This document shows positions 48,875 to 57,109 of a stretch of DNA of 64,000 nt, piece by piece. The DNA comes from Crossiella cryophila. Its GTDB lineage: Bacteria; Actinomycetota; Actinomycetes; Mycobacteriales; Pseudonocardiaceae. The notes below the pieces were generated by a model that did not search any database, was not told the origin of the DNA, and saw only the letters and a program-made list of their open reading frames with translations. How positions within the stretch are numbered: position 1 is the first letter of the stretch; every line of letters starts with the position of its first letter. The position numbers and the translations under genes were made by a program. The stretch spans positions 4,551,501 through 4,615,500 of the forward strand of contig NZ_JACHMH010000001.1 of assembly GCF_014204915.1 (NCBI RefSeq), given 5' to 3'.

Positions 48875-50686
48875 CGCGAGCTGGATCTCCAGTGCGCGGG
48901 CGGGTTCCGGCCAGTCCGCGCCGAGCAGGTCGGCGACCCGTTCCAGGCGCTGGGTGACCGTGTTGACGTGCACGTGCAGGGCTTCCCTGGTGCGCGCGGG
49001 GGAGCAGCCGTGCGCGAAGTACTCGGTGAGCGTGCGCACCAGTTCGGTGCCGCGGCGCGCGTCGTAGTCCAGCACGGCGCCCAGGGTGTCGCGGACGAAG
49101 CCGGCCACGTCGGCCCGGTCGCCCAACAGCACGCCGACGAAACCCAGTTCGCCGATGGCCGCGCCCTCGCCCCGCCGACCCAGCGCGGTCAGCGCGCGCA
49201 GGCATCGCCCGGCTTCCTGGTGTGCCGCCGCGATCCCGGCCAGGCCGTCGCCGTTGGCGGCCTGTGCGCGGGAGCCTTCCAGGGCCACCGGTCCGGCCCC
49301 GCCGACCGTGACCGGTCCACCGACCGCCGTGCCCAGTTCCGCGGCCACCGCCCTGGCCACCGCACCCGGATCGGCCCCGGGCACCAGTAGCACCGCGCCC
49401 GCGGCCAGCCCCTGCGCCGCCCGCGCCACCCTGGCCGCCGCCACGCCCAGCCGTCCGCGCGCGCTCTCCGCCACCAGCAGCACGTGCCCACGCCCCAGGT
49501 CCACACCCAGCCGGGCCGCCCGCGCCAGCAACGCGTCCGGATCCGCCGTGGCGGTAAGGAGATCCGTGAGCAGTTCGCCGCGCACCCGGTTCTCCGCCTC
49601 GGCCACCGAGCGGCGCAGCAACAGCACCAGCGCGGTCACCACCCCGGCCCGCTCGAACAGCCGCTGATCGGCCTCGGCCAGTTCGGGCCGCCCGGTCAGC
49701 ACCACCGTGCCCAGCAGTTCCGACCCGGCCAGCACCGCGCACACCCAGCGCCGCCCGCAGCGCACCGCCCGCCCGCTGGATCTGGCCTGTGCCACCGCCT
49801 GCGCGGGCACCCGGGGCGGGGCGGTGCCGGTGCGGGCCAGCACCGCGCCCTCGGCGTCGCGGACCGCGATGCCGCCGCCGAGCACCTCGGCCACCGCGAT
49901 GGCCACGTCGTGCACGTCGCCGCCGCGCAGCACCAGGTCGGTGAGCCGGTCGTGCGCGGCCTCGGCCCGGCGCAGCGACTCGTGGTGGGCGCGGGTCTCC
50001 TCCAGCAGCCGGGCGTTGTCCAGTGCGATCGCGGCGTGGTCGGCCAGGCTGGCCAGCAGCGCGATCTCCTCCGGGGTGAACGAACGGGCATCCCGCTCAC
50101 CCGCGTACAGCACGCCGATCACGGTGTCGGCCAGGCGAAGCGGCACGCCGAGGATGGACACCAGGCCCTCATCGGCCACCGCGGCGTCGATGGCCGGGGT
50201 GTGCGCGAACTGGGTGTCGCCAAGGTAGCCGGAGGTGGCCGCTGGCTCGGCGGTGTGCGCGACCCGCCCGCCCAGCCCCTCGCCCATGCCGAGCCGGACC
50301 CGTTGGAACGCGGTGGAGATCGAGCCGTCGGTGACCCGCATGTAGGTGTCGCCGACGGTCTCGTCGTTGAGGCTCAGGTAGGCCAGATCGGTGCCCAGCA
50401 ACAACCTGGCCCGCCGCACGATCGAACGCAGCACCGCGTCCACATCGCGCAGCGCGGCCAGATCGCCCGCGGTGTCGAACAACGCGGCCAGTTCGGCCTC
50501 CCGCCGCCGGTGCTGGCCGAGCGTGCGGTGGATGCGCAACGCGTGCTCGGTGGCCTCGGCCAGCACCCGCAACTCGGCCGAGGGCAGCCCGGTTTCCCTG
50601 GCCTGGGCAAGGGGTTCGGTGAGTTGCCCGGCCTCGGCGTGACTCGCCAGCAGGCCGAGCAACCTGGCAAGGGCGGAGCCGCTCAC
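48848..50686 (-). CDS. GAF-domain PucR/CdaR-type regulator
   Basis: A 612-residue regulator. Residues 65-215 form a GAF domain (DVDAVLRSIVRRARLLLGTDLAYLSLND to EIALLASLADHAAIALDNARLL). The middle resembles a GGDEF-like CdaR segment, and the C-terminus carries the PucR HTH_30 domain (LVRTLTEYFAHGCSPARTREALHVHVNTVTQRLERVADLLG). Such regulators activate catabolic genes. It overlaps the MHS transporter gene by four bases, making it the third gene of the 3-hydroxybutyrate-like unit. Its 3' end overlaps the convergent DUF2071 gene by 27 bases. Confidence 0.85.
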   Translation of the reverse strand: MSGSALARLLGLLASHAEAGQLTEPLAQARETGLPSAELRVLAEATEHALRIHRTLGQHRRREAELAALFDTAGDLAALRDVDAVLRSIVRRARLLLGTDLAYLSLNDETVGDTYMRVTDGSISTAFQRVRLGMGEGLGGRVAHTAEPAATSGYLGDTQFAHTPAIDAAVADEGLVSILGVPLRLADTVIGVLYAGERDARSFTPEEIALLASLADHAAIALDNARLLEETRAHHESLRRAEAAHDRLTDLVLRGGDVHDVAIAVAEVLGGGIAVRDAEGAVLARTGTAPPRVPAQAVAQARSSGRAVRCGRRWVCAVLAGSELLGTVVLTGRPELAEADQRLFERAGVVTALVLLLRRSVAEAENRVRGELLTDLLTATADPDALLARAARLGVDLGRGHVLLVAESARGRLGVAAARVARAAQGLAAGAVLLVPGADPGAVARAVAAELGTAVGGPVTVGGAGPVALEGSRAQAANGDGLAGIAAAHQEAGRCLRALTALGRRGEGAAIGELGFVGVLLGDRADVAGFVRDTLGAVLDYDARRGTELVRTLTEYFAHGCSPARTREALHVHVNTVTQRLERVADLLGADWPEPARALEIQLALRLHRLSG

Positions 50687-51984
50687 CCGAGTTCTTCGCC
50701 CCTGGTCTCACGGGAGAGCAGCACCGCGACGGTGGTGAGCACCGCGGCCAGGAACAGGTACACCGAGATCGGGAAGGAGGTGCCGAACTGCTGCAGCAAC
50801 GCGGTGGCGATCAGCGGCGCCAGCGCCCCGGCGAAGATCGAGGCCAGCTGGTAGCCGATCGAGGCCCCCGAGTAGCGGACCCTGGTGCCGAAGAGTTCGG
50901 AGAAGAACGCCGCCTGCGGCCCGTACATCGCGCCGTGCAGCACCAGCCCGATCGTGGTGCCCAGGGTGATCAGCCAGAACGATTTGGTGTCCAGCAGGGC
51001 GAAGAAGGCGAAGCCCCACAGGCCGGTGCCGATCGCGCCGAACAGGTACACCGGTTTGCGGCCGAGCCGGTCGGACAGCGCGCCCCACAACGGGATCGAG
51101 ATGAAGTGGATGGCCGAGGCGATCAGCACCGCGTTGAGCCCGGTGGACTTGGGCAGGCCCAGCGGTCCGGTGAGGTAGACCAGGATGAACGCGGTCAGGA
51201 TGTAGTAGCAGACGTTCTCGGCGAAGCGGGCGCCCATGGCCACCAGCACCTCGCGCCGGTGCTCGCGCAGCACCCGGATGATCGGCGGGGCCTCGCGTTC
51301 GCCGGTCTGCTCGGCCTTGGCCTGGGCCTCCAGGAACACCGGCGACTCGGACACGGCCAGCCGGATCCACAGCCCGACCGCGACCAGCGCGCCGGAGAGC
51401 AGGAACGGGATCCGCCAGCCCCACTCCAGGAAGTCGGCCTCCGGCTGCACCGCGGCCAGCACCGCCAGCACCGCGGTGGCCAGCAGGTTGCCAGCGGGCA
51501 CCCCGGCCTGCGGCCAGGACGCCCAGTAGCCACGCCGTTTCGCGTCACCGTGCTCGGAGACGATCAGCACCGCCCCGCCCCATTCGCCGCCCAGCGCGAA
51601 GCCCTGGATCAGCCGCAGCAGGGTGAGCAGCAGTGGCGCGGCCGCGCCGATGGTGGCGTAGGTGGGCAGCAGGCCGATCAGGAAGGTCGCCCCTCCCATC
51701 ATCAGCAGGCTGATCACCAGCAGTTTCTTCCGGCCCAGCCGGTCACCGTAGTGCCCGAAGACGATGCCGCCCAACGGCCGGGCGATGAAGCCGATGGCGT
51801 AGGTGACGAAGGCCAGCAGGGTGCCGGTGAGCGGGTCGGAGGTGGGGAAGAACAGCGTGTTGAACACCAGCGCGGCGGCCGAGCCGTAGAGGAAGAAGTC
51901 GTACCACTCGATGGTGGTGCCGATCATGCTCGCGCCGACGATCCGGGTGATCGAGGAGCGGCTGGTGGCGGTGGGGACGGACAT
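50683..51984 (-). CDS. Metabolite:H+ symporter (MHS family, MFS)
   Basis: A 433-residue transporter with twelve helices. The MHS start SMIGTTIEWYDFFLYGSAAALVFNTLFFP, the loop GHYGDRLGRKKLLVISLLMMG and LIQGFALGGEWGGAVLIVSEH are diagnostic of the family that includes ShiA, KgtP and ProP. Second-half loop SDRLGRKPVYLFG. It imports an organic acid or similar solute with protons. It lies downstream of a 3-hydroxybutyrate dehydrogenase gene and upstream of the PucR regulator, so 3-hydroxybutyrate is a reasonable guess for the substrate. Confidence 0.88.
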   Translation of the reverse strand: MSVPTATSRSSITRIVGASMIGTTIEWYDFFLYGSAAALVFNTLFFPTSDPLTGTLLAFVTYAIGFIARPLGGIVFGHYGDRLGRKKLLVISLLMMGGATFLIGLLPTYATIGAAAPLLLTLLRLIQGFALGGEWGGAVLIVSEHGDAKRRGYWASWPQAGVPAGNLLATAVLAVLAAVQPEADFLEWGWRIPFLLSGALVAVGLWIRLAVSESPVFLEAQAKAEQTGEREAPPIIRVLREHRREVLVAMGARFAENVCYYILTAFILVYLTGPLGLPKSTGLNAVLIASAIHFISIPLWGALSDRLGRKPVYLFGAIGTGLWGFAFFALLDTKSFWLITLGTTIGLVLHGAMYGPQAAFFSELFGTRVRYSGASIGYQLASIFAGALAPLIATALLQQFGTSFPISVYLFLAAVLTTVAVLLSRETRGEELG

Positions 51985-52029
51985 GGGAGTACCTCACGTC
52001 ATCGGGAGGGCAGGAAGACTGAAACTCAC

Positions 52030-52138
52030 CGGCGTGTTGGCCGTTGTCGTACAGGGTGTTGGCCGAACTGGTACGCCCATCCGGCCAAGACACCGTCCAT
52101 AACGGCCAACACACCGTACGAGAACGGCCAACACGATG
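52030..52138. repeat. Second cluster of the 22-bp repeat, two inverted and three direct copies
   Basis: Inverted copies CGGCGTGTTGGCCGTTG at 52030 and GGGTGTTGGCCGAAC near 52054; direct copies CCGGCCAAGACACCGTCC at 52081, AACGGCCAACACACCGTAC at 52101 and AACGGCCAACACGATG at 52123. CATAACGGCCAACACACCGT is shared exactly with the cluster at 39.3 kb. It separates two same-strand genes (dehydrogenase and transporter). Confidence 0.8.
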
Positions 52139-52152
52139 TTGTGGTGGTGTGC

Positions 52153-52908
52153 TCATCTGGCGGTCCAGCCGCCGTCGATGGGGATGGAGATGCCGGTCAG
52201 GTGGCCGCTTTGTTGTTCGCAGAGCCATAGGACCGCTTCGGCTACCTGCACTGGTTCCAGGAGTCGTTTCACCGCTGTTCGGTCCAGCAGGATGTCGGTG
52301 AGGACCTCCTTCTCGCTGATCCGGTGGGCGTGCGAGAGGTCGGTGACCTGCTTCTCCACCAGGGGGGTGCGCACGTAGGCGGGGTTGAGGCAGTTGCTGG
52401 TCACCCCGTACGGCGCGCCCTCCAGCGCGACCACCTTGCTCAGCCCCTCCAGGCCGTGCTTGGCCGCGACGTAGGCGGATTTGAACGGGCTGGCGCGCAG
52501 GCCGTGCACCGAGGAGATGTTGACCACCCGGCCCCAGCGGCGGGCGTACATGTGCGGCAGCACCCGGCGCAGGATGAGGAACGGCGCGGTGACCATCACG
52601 TCCTGCATCAGCCGGAACACCTCCGGCGGGAACTCGCTGATCCCGGCCACGTGCTGCATGCCTGCGTTGTTCACCAGGATGTCCACTGTGGACGGAAGGG
52701 TGTCGATCGCGGCCGGGTCGCTCAGATCGATCTCGTGCGCCACCCCGCCGTAGTCCTCGGCCGCGGTGTGCACCGCCGGACCGTTCTTGTCGACCAGGTG
52801 CACGGTCGCGCCCGCGCCGGCCAGCATCTTGGAGATGGCCAGTCCGATGCCGCTGGCGGCGCCGGTGACCAGTGCGGTGCGCCCGATCAGCCCTGGTTGA
52901 GTGGTCAT
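52153..52908 (-). CDS. 3-hydroxybutyrate dehydrogenase (SDR family)
   Basis: A 251-residue SDR. TGAASGIGLAISKML is the NAD site with Asp in HLVDKNG favouring NAD, NNAGMQHV marks the central strand, catalytic Ser is in NISSVHGLRA and Tyr-Lys in YVAAKHG. NCLNPAYVRTPLVEKQV is the typical segment of D-3-hydroxybutyrate dehydrogenases, and the size agrees (about 255). It would convert 3-hydroxybutyrate to acetoacetate. First gene of a leftward group with the MHS transporter and PucR regulator. Confidence 0.85.
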   Translation of the reverse strand: MTTQPGLIGRTALVTGAASGIGLAISKMLAGAGATVHLVDKNGPAVHTAAEDYGGVAHEIDLSDPAAIDTLPSTVDILVNNAGMQHVAGISEFPPEVFRLMQDVMVTAPFLILRRVLPHMYARRWGRVVNISSVHGLRASPFKSAYVAAKHGLEGLSKVVALEGAPYGVTSNCLNPAYVRTPLVEKQVTDLSHAHRISEKEVLTDILLDRTAVKRLLEPVQVAEAVLWLCEQQSGHLTGISIPIDGGWTAR

Positions 52909-53042
52909 GGACTCCGAAGGTAGGCAAGTCCGGGCCCGCTGACCATGTGCTGGGGCACCACACCTACCACAGAAACAGTGGATTCCACCCACATGCGCCG
53001 GTGCGGTCGCTGTCCGTCACGGTCAGGGCTAGCGTGGGTGAC

Positions 53043-54014
53043 ATGCCTCGCCGTGGTCTGCCGTTGCGGTTGCTGTCCACCCCAGCCTGGCCGGACCAGG
53101 AGCCGACCTGGCGCGAGGCCAAGCCCGCCCTGATCGCCGCCGCGCTCAAACGTGCCCAGGCCCGCCCGGCCGGGAACTGGTTCGTGCTCTCGGCCAGCGG
53201 CGAGGTCCCGGCGACCGCGCCGTTCGGCCGCACCATCGCCGGGGTCGAGGTGGTGGCCTGGCGCGGTACCGACGGCCGCCTGCACGCCGGACCAGGGGCC
53301 TGCCCGCACCTGGGCGCGCCGCTGTGCCAGGCCGCGGTGCACGGCGGGAAGTTGTTGTGCCGCTGGCACGGCCTGGCCCTTGGCCCGGCGGGCTTCCCCG
53401 GCTGGCGGCCCTTCCCGGCACACGACGACGGCGTGCTGGCCTGGGTCCGCCTGGACTCGGTCGGCGGCGAGGACCCGCTGCCGGAACCCGTGCTGCCGCA
53501 ACGCCCCGCGCCCGGTTCGCTGGCCGCGGTGGCCACCGTGATCGGCCGCTGCGAACCGGAGGACGTGGTGGCCAACCGCCTCGATCCCTGGCACGGCGCC
53601 TGGTTCCACCCCTACTCCTTCGCCAACCTGCGGGTGGTCTCCGCGCCGGAGCAGGAGACCGAGGAGGACCGGTTCCTGGTCGAGGTGACCTTCAAACTGG
53701 GCGGACGGTTCGGCGTGCCGGTGCTGGCCGCGTTCACCTGCCCGGAACCACGCACGGTGGTGATGCACATCGTCGAGGGCGAGGGGCAGGGCAGCGTGGT
53801 GGAAACCCATGCCACGCCACTGGGTCCGGGCCGCACCGCGGTGATCGAGGCGACCATCGCGCACTCCGACCGGCCCGGTTTCCGGTTCGCCAAGGCCGCC
53901 GCGCCGGTGGTGCGGCCGCTGATGCGGTGGGCGGCGGAACGGTTGTGGCGGGACGACCTCGACTACGCCGAACGGCGGTACGCGTTGCGCCGCAAGGGTC
54001 TTTTCCCCGGTTGA
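53043..54014 (+). CDS. Rieske [2Fe-2S] protein next to carotenoid genes
   Basis: A 323-residue protein. The Rieske cluster ligands are Cys and His in ACPHLGAPL (near residue 83) and Cys and His in LLCRWHGLAL (near 103). The C-terminal part (RCEPEDVVANRLDPWHGAWFHPYSFANLRVVS onward) resembles a START-like catalytic domain but does not show the usual mononuclear iron H-x4-H clearly; HGAWFHPYSF could supply histidines. It converges on the CrtU gene with five bases between stops. The family (DUF5914-like) is found next to crtU in actinobacteria, suggesting carotenoid ring modification; this link is from memory and inference. Confidence 0.72.
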   Translation: MPRRGLPLRLLSTPAWPDQEPTWREAKPALIAAALKRAQARPAGNWFVLSASGEVPATAPFGRTIAGVEVVAWRGTDGRLHAGPGACPHLGAPLCQAAVHGGKLLCRWHGLALGPAGFPGWRPFPAHDDGVLAWVRLDSVGGEDPLPEPVLPQRPAPGSLAAVATVIGRCEPEDVVANRLDPWHGAWFHPYSFANLRVVSAPEQETEEDRFLVEVTFKLGGRFGVPVLAAFTCPEPRTVVMHIVEGEGQGSVVETHATPLGPGRTAVIEATIAHSDRPGFRFAKAAAPVVRPLMRWAAERLWRDDLDYAERRYALRRKGLFPG

Positions 54015-54019
54015 GTTTC

Positions 54020-55561
54020 TTAGCGCAAGCGGCGGGCGATGGTTCGTAACAGTGGGCTGCGGCCCTGGGTCGGCACCGTCCACAGTGTCCGGCCCTGCAC
54101 GTCCCAGTTGCCCAGCAAGGCATTCGCTGCCTGGAACCCGGCGGTGGCGGCCCGTTCCATCAGCGCCACCGGCAGCCCGGTGCGCACGTGATCCCCGGCC
54201 ACCACCAGGTAGTCCTCGGGAGTGCGCACCTCGAGGCGGTCCTGGTAGGTGCCGGGCAGGAACAGCGGGCAGTCCGAGCGGATCTCGAAGCGCTCGTCCA
54301 CGATCCGGGCGTCCACCGTCTCCGGGTACACCTTGCCCAGTTGGGCCAGCAGTTCCGCCCGCACATCGCCGAGCACCGCGTCCACCGGCAGCGCGTAGGC
54401 GTGCAGTTCGACCACCGAGCCGTCCCGCCGGGCGGCCCAGTCGCGGGCCTGGTGCTCGTAGCGGTCCAGCACGCTGATGTTGTCCAGCGGCCCGAAGCCC
54501 GCGGTGCCCAGGAATCCGGCCCGGTCGGCGCGCACCGGCCGGTCCAGCCACAGCCGCAGCACACCGAATCGGGGTGCGGTGCGCAGCCTGCTGACCGCGC
54601 CGCGCCAGTCGGCGGTGGCGATGCCGGGGGAGTCGCCGACAATGGTGCGCAGGCCGCCGACATCGGTGGCCAGCACCACCGCGTCGGCCTCCAGGGGAGC
54701 CAGCGCGTCGGCCAGGTGCACGGCGTAGCGGCGGCGGGCGCTGGGTTCCACCGCGCCGACCCGCACGCCGGTGCGGATCTCCACGCCGCGCCCGGACAGG
54801 TAGCGGCCCAGCGGTTCCCACAGGCCGTGTGGGAACGGGTCGGCGGCCACGTCGAAGACCAGGCCCTCGCTGGAGCCGAGGAAGTAGATGTGGAACATCA
54901 CCGCCAGTTCGGCCGCGGACAGCAGCCGCGGGTCGCTGAAGAAGCTGCGGGAGAACACCTCGAAGGCCAGATCCCTTGCAGCGGCGGGGAATCCGATGCG
55001 GTCCAGGAACTCCACCGCGTCCAGGTGGTCGAGTTCGGCGTAGGTCTCCGGCACCCGCACGTCCAGCAGCGTCATCGCCCTGCGCGCGTCCACTGTGGAC
55101 AGTTCGGCCCAGGAGAAGGTGGGGCTGCGCAACACGAACGCGGCGGCGTTGAGCGGCGGGGTCCTGGGCAGTCCGGCGAAGGTGTCGGCGTGGCCGTTGC
55201 TGTGCAGCAGCGGGTAGTCGGTCAGCGGGGTGAGCGCGCGCAGGTCAGGGTCGGCGCGGCGGAGCAGCTGGCGCAGGTTGTAGTACTGGCGGAAGAAGGC
55301 GTGGAAGCCGCGGGTCATGGTCACCCGGCTGCCGTCGGACAGGGTCACCGGCCAGCCGCCGACCCGCCCGCCCAGGTAGTCCTCCCGTTCCAGCAGCACC
55401 ACCTCGACGCCGCGGTCGGACAGCGCGGTGGCCGCGGCCAGTCCGGCGATCCCGCCGCCGATCACCACCACCCTTGGCGGCGCGGACAGGTGGCTGACGT
55501 CGGGGCGGGTGCCGCGCGGCAGGTGTTTCACCGCGCGGCGATCGGTGCCCAGCGGGATCAT
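54020..55561 (-). CDS. crtU: CrtU-type carotenoid ring desaturase/methyltransferase (isorenieratene synthase-like)
   Basis: A 513-residue FAD protein. The dinucleotide motif VVVIGGGIAGLAAATAL is near residue 30, followed by GRVGGWPV. TMTRGFHAFFRQYYNLRQLLRRADP and FEVFSRSFFSDPRLLSAAELAVMFHIYFLGSSEGL are typical of actinobacterial CrtU, which aromatises the beta-ionone ring and shifts a methyl group to give isorenieratene. The C-terminal FAD motif is VVAGDHVRTGLPVALMERAATAGFQAAN. No crtE, crtB, crtI or crtY is in the window, so precursor genes must lie elsewhere. The start overlaps the methyltransferase stop. Confidence 0.83.
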   Translation of the reverse strand: MIPLGTDRRAVKHLPRGTRPDVSHLSAPPRVVVIGGGIAGLAAATALSDRGVEVVLLEREDYLGGRVGGWPVTLSDGSRVTMTRGFHAFFRQYYNLRQLLRRADPDLRALTPLTDYPLLHSNGHADTFAGLPRTPPLNAAAFVLRSPTFSWAELSTVDARRAMTLLDVRVPETYAELDHLDAVEFLDRIGFPAAARDLAFEVFSRSFFSDPRLLSAAELAVMFHIYFLGSSEGLVFDVAADPFPHGLWEPLGRYLSGRGVEIRTGVRVGAVEPSARRRYAVHLADALAPLEADAVVLATDVGGLRTIVGDSPGIATADWRGAVSRLRTAPRFGVLRLWLDRPVRADRAGFLGTAGFGPLDNISVLDRYEHQARDWAARRDGSVVELHAYALPVDAVLGDVRAELLAQLGKVYPETVDARIVDERFEIRSDCPLFLPGTYQDRLEVRTPEDYLVVAGDHVRTGLPVALMERAATAGFQAANALLGNWDVQGRTLWTVPTQGRSPLLRTIARRLR

Positions 55562-56289
55562 GCGGTGCCTCCGTCGAGTTGCCTGCGCCCGCGCACGGTG
55601 TGCGTGACCCCGCGTTGCCAGCCCCCGGCCGATCCGGCCCTGACCTCGGTGAACCCGTTGTCGCGCAACCGTTCCCGCAGGGCGCCGACCCGGTCGAAGT
55701 CCAGCACGCTGCGCCACAGGTAGCGGTAGAGCCCGGTGCGGCCGGTGGCCAGCAGCCCGGCCGGGATGATCACGCCCCAGCACACCGCGGTCCACACCGC
55801 GCGGCTGAGCGGGCGGCCGTCCAGGGTGTAGTCGTGCAGCACCAGGTGGCCGCCGGGACGCAGCAGCGTGCGCAGGTCGGCCAGCACGGCGTCCGGGTCG
55901 GCCACGTTGCGCAGCAGGTACCCGGCGAAGATCGCGTCGAACGGCCCACGCACCCCGGCCGCGGCCAGCCGCTCGGCCCTGGCCTGGACGAAGGTCACGC
56001 TGCCCGGCCAGGGTTTGCCCCGCGCGGCCGCCAGCATGCCGCCGGAGGCGTCCGCGCCGACCACGGTGGCCAGCGGGTAGGCGGCCAGGATGGCGGCGGT
56101 GGAGGCCCCGGTGCCGCAGCCCAGGTCCAGCACCCGCTGCCCGCCGCCCTGTTCGCGCAGGCCCAGCCGGGCCGCGGCGCGGCGCAGATCGCGGTGGTAA
56201 CCGAGGTTGGCGCCGACCAGCAGGTCATACCGCCGGGCGTGCGCGTCGAACTCGCTCTGCAGTTCATCGGCGTCCAGCGCTCGGTTCAT
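55558..56289 (-). CDS. SAM-dependent methyltransferase, carotenoid-cluster type
   Basis: A 243-residue methyltransferase similar to UbiE/COQ5: RVLDLGCGTGASTAAIL near residue 52, VVGADASGGMLAAARGK, AGYLLRNVADPDAVLADLRTLLRPGGHLVLHDYT. Motif order and FAGYLLRNV are characteristic of the group. It is directly upstream of crtU with ATGA overlap and equals crtT in position in streptomycete carotenoid clusters; whether it methylates a carotenoid or a quinone is unknown. The ATG at 56289 fits the family start. Confidence 0.8.
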   Translation of the reverse strand: MNRALDADELQSEFDAHARRYDLLVGANLGYHRDLRRAAARLGLREQGGGQRVLDLGCGTGASTAAILAAYPLATVVGADASGGMLAAARGKPWPGSVTFVQARAERLAAAGVRGPFDAIFAGYLLRNVADPDAVLADLRTLLRPGGHLVLHDYTLDGRPLSRAVWTAVCWGVIIPAGLLATGRTGLYRYLWRSVLDFDRVGALRERLRDNGFTEVRAGSAGGWQRGVTHTVRGRRQLDGGTA

Positions 56290-56356
56290 GAATTCAACCC
56301 TGCCGGAGCAGCCCCACTCGCGCACGCCGACGCCCGGACTCTGCCACGATTTGTTC

Positions 56357-56827
56357 ATGGTCGAAGCCCAACCCATGCGCCTGGTGATCCGGTGCGCCGC
56401 CGCGGCGGCCGTCGGCGCCTCGGTGGTCCTGCTGTGGCTGGCGGTACTGCCCTTGCTGCCTTCCTCGTGTCCGGAACAACCCTGCGACCAACCGAGGGGT
56501 TGGGTGCCGGTCGAGACGCTGACCAGCCCCGGCGTGGTGGTCGGGGTGGTGGCACTGCTGGCGGTGGCGGTGGGCTGGTGGCTGCTGGGCCTGCTCCAGG
56601 TGGCGGGCAACGGCCTGATCGCGCTGCTCGGCCCGGTGCTGGTGCTGGGCCTGATCCGGATCGGCGGCCTGGTCGGCTACACCCCGGCGCTGCCCTCGGT
56701 GCAGACGGCGGTGCTGGCCGCGGTGTCCTACCTGCTGGCGGCGCTGCTCACGGAGAAGACGGTGCCCTGGCTGTTCCGCGCGATCGCCGCGGCGGTGCTG
56801 GTGGTCGCGGCCGCGCTGGGCGGCTGA
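56357..56827 (+). CDS. Small membrane protein of unknown function
   Basis: A 156-residue protein with four hydrophobic segments (near 8-35, 55-78, 82-105, 115-155) and a CPEQPCDQP loop between the first two, whose two cysteines would lie outside. No family recognised. It is divergent from the methyltransferase gene (67 bp). An ATG at 56375 (MRLVIR) is an alternative start. Confidence 0.65.
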   Translation: MVEAQPMRLVIRCAAAAAVGASVVLLWLAVLPLLPSSCPEQPCDQPRGWVPVETLTSPGVVVGVVALLAVAVGWWLLGLLQVAGNGLIALLGPVLVLGLIRIGGLVGYTPALPSVQTAVLAAVSYLLAALLTEKTVPWLFRAIAAAVLVVAAALGG

Positions 56828-56883
56828 GGCGGTTCTGGAGAGGCGGCGCTGCCGGACCTTGGGCGCCGCCGGACAAACAGCAA

Positions 56884-56948
56884 CCCCCGGACCTGTTCCC
56901 ACCGGTAGCTTGGTGGGCCGAGTCGGACTGTACTCGGAGGTCCGGGGG
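56884..56948. other. 65-nt three-way-junction fold
   Basis: Three perfect stems: P1 CCCCCGGACCT (56884-56894) with AGGTCCGGGGG (56938-56948), 11 bp; P2 CCCACC (56898-56903) with GGTGGG (56912-56917); P3 CCGAGT (56918-56923) with ACTCGG (56932-56937). P2 and P3 abut, P3 abuts P1, and only three bases (GTT) link P1 to P2. Both loops are 8 nt. It is not a tRNA (no T-arm consensus). Located between converging genes, so either strand could be transcribed. Confidence 0.7.
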
Positions 56949-57109
56949 CCGGGTAGCTGTCTTGAATTCGCTCAGTGAAGCCGAAGGCGGTCCTAGCGGA
57001 CAGCCACCTCACGAGTCCTGTTGATATCCAACGCTGGACCACCTCCTCTCTCGTGTACCGCCACGCTAATCCGCGGTGATCGCGGCCCGCAACGGCATTT
57101 TCGAGACCT

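Noticed and set aside
56884-56948. tRNA
   Set aside because: Cloverleaf-like at first sight, but only three stems, no T-loop GGTTCGA-type consensus, no acceptor-stem register and 8-nt loops.
56728-57042. 104-residue minus-strand frame MVQRWISTGLVRW through the three-way junction
   Set aside because: The GAGGAGG overlaps the putative GTG start, the C-terminal half antisense-overlaps a membrane protein gene, and composition is Pro/Ser/Arg-rich.
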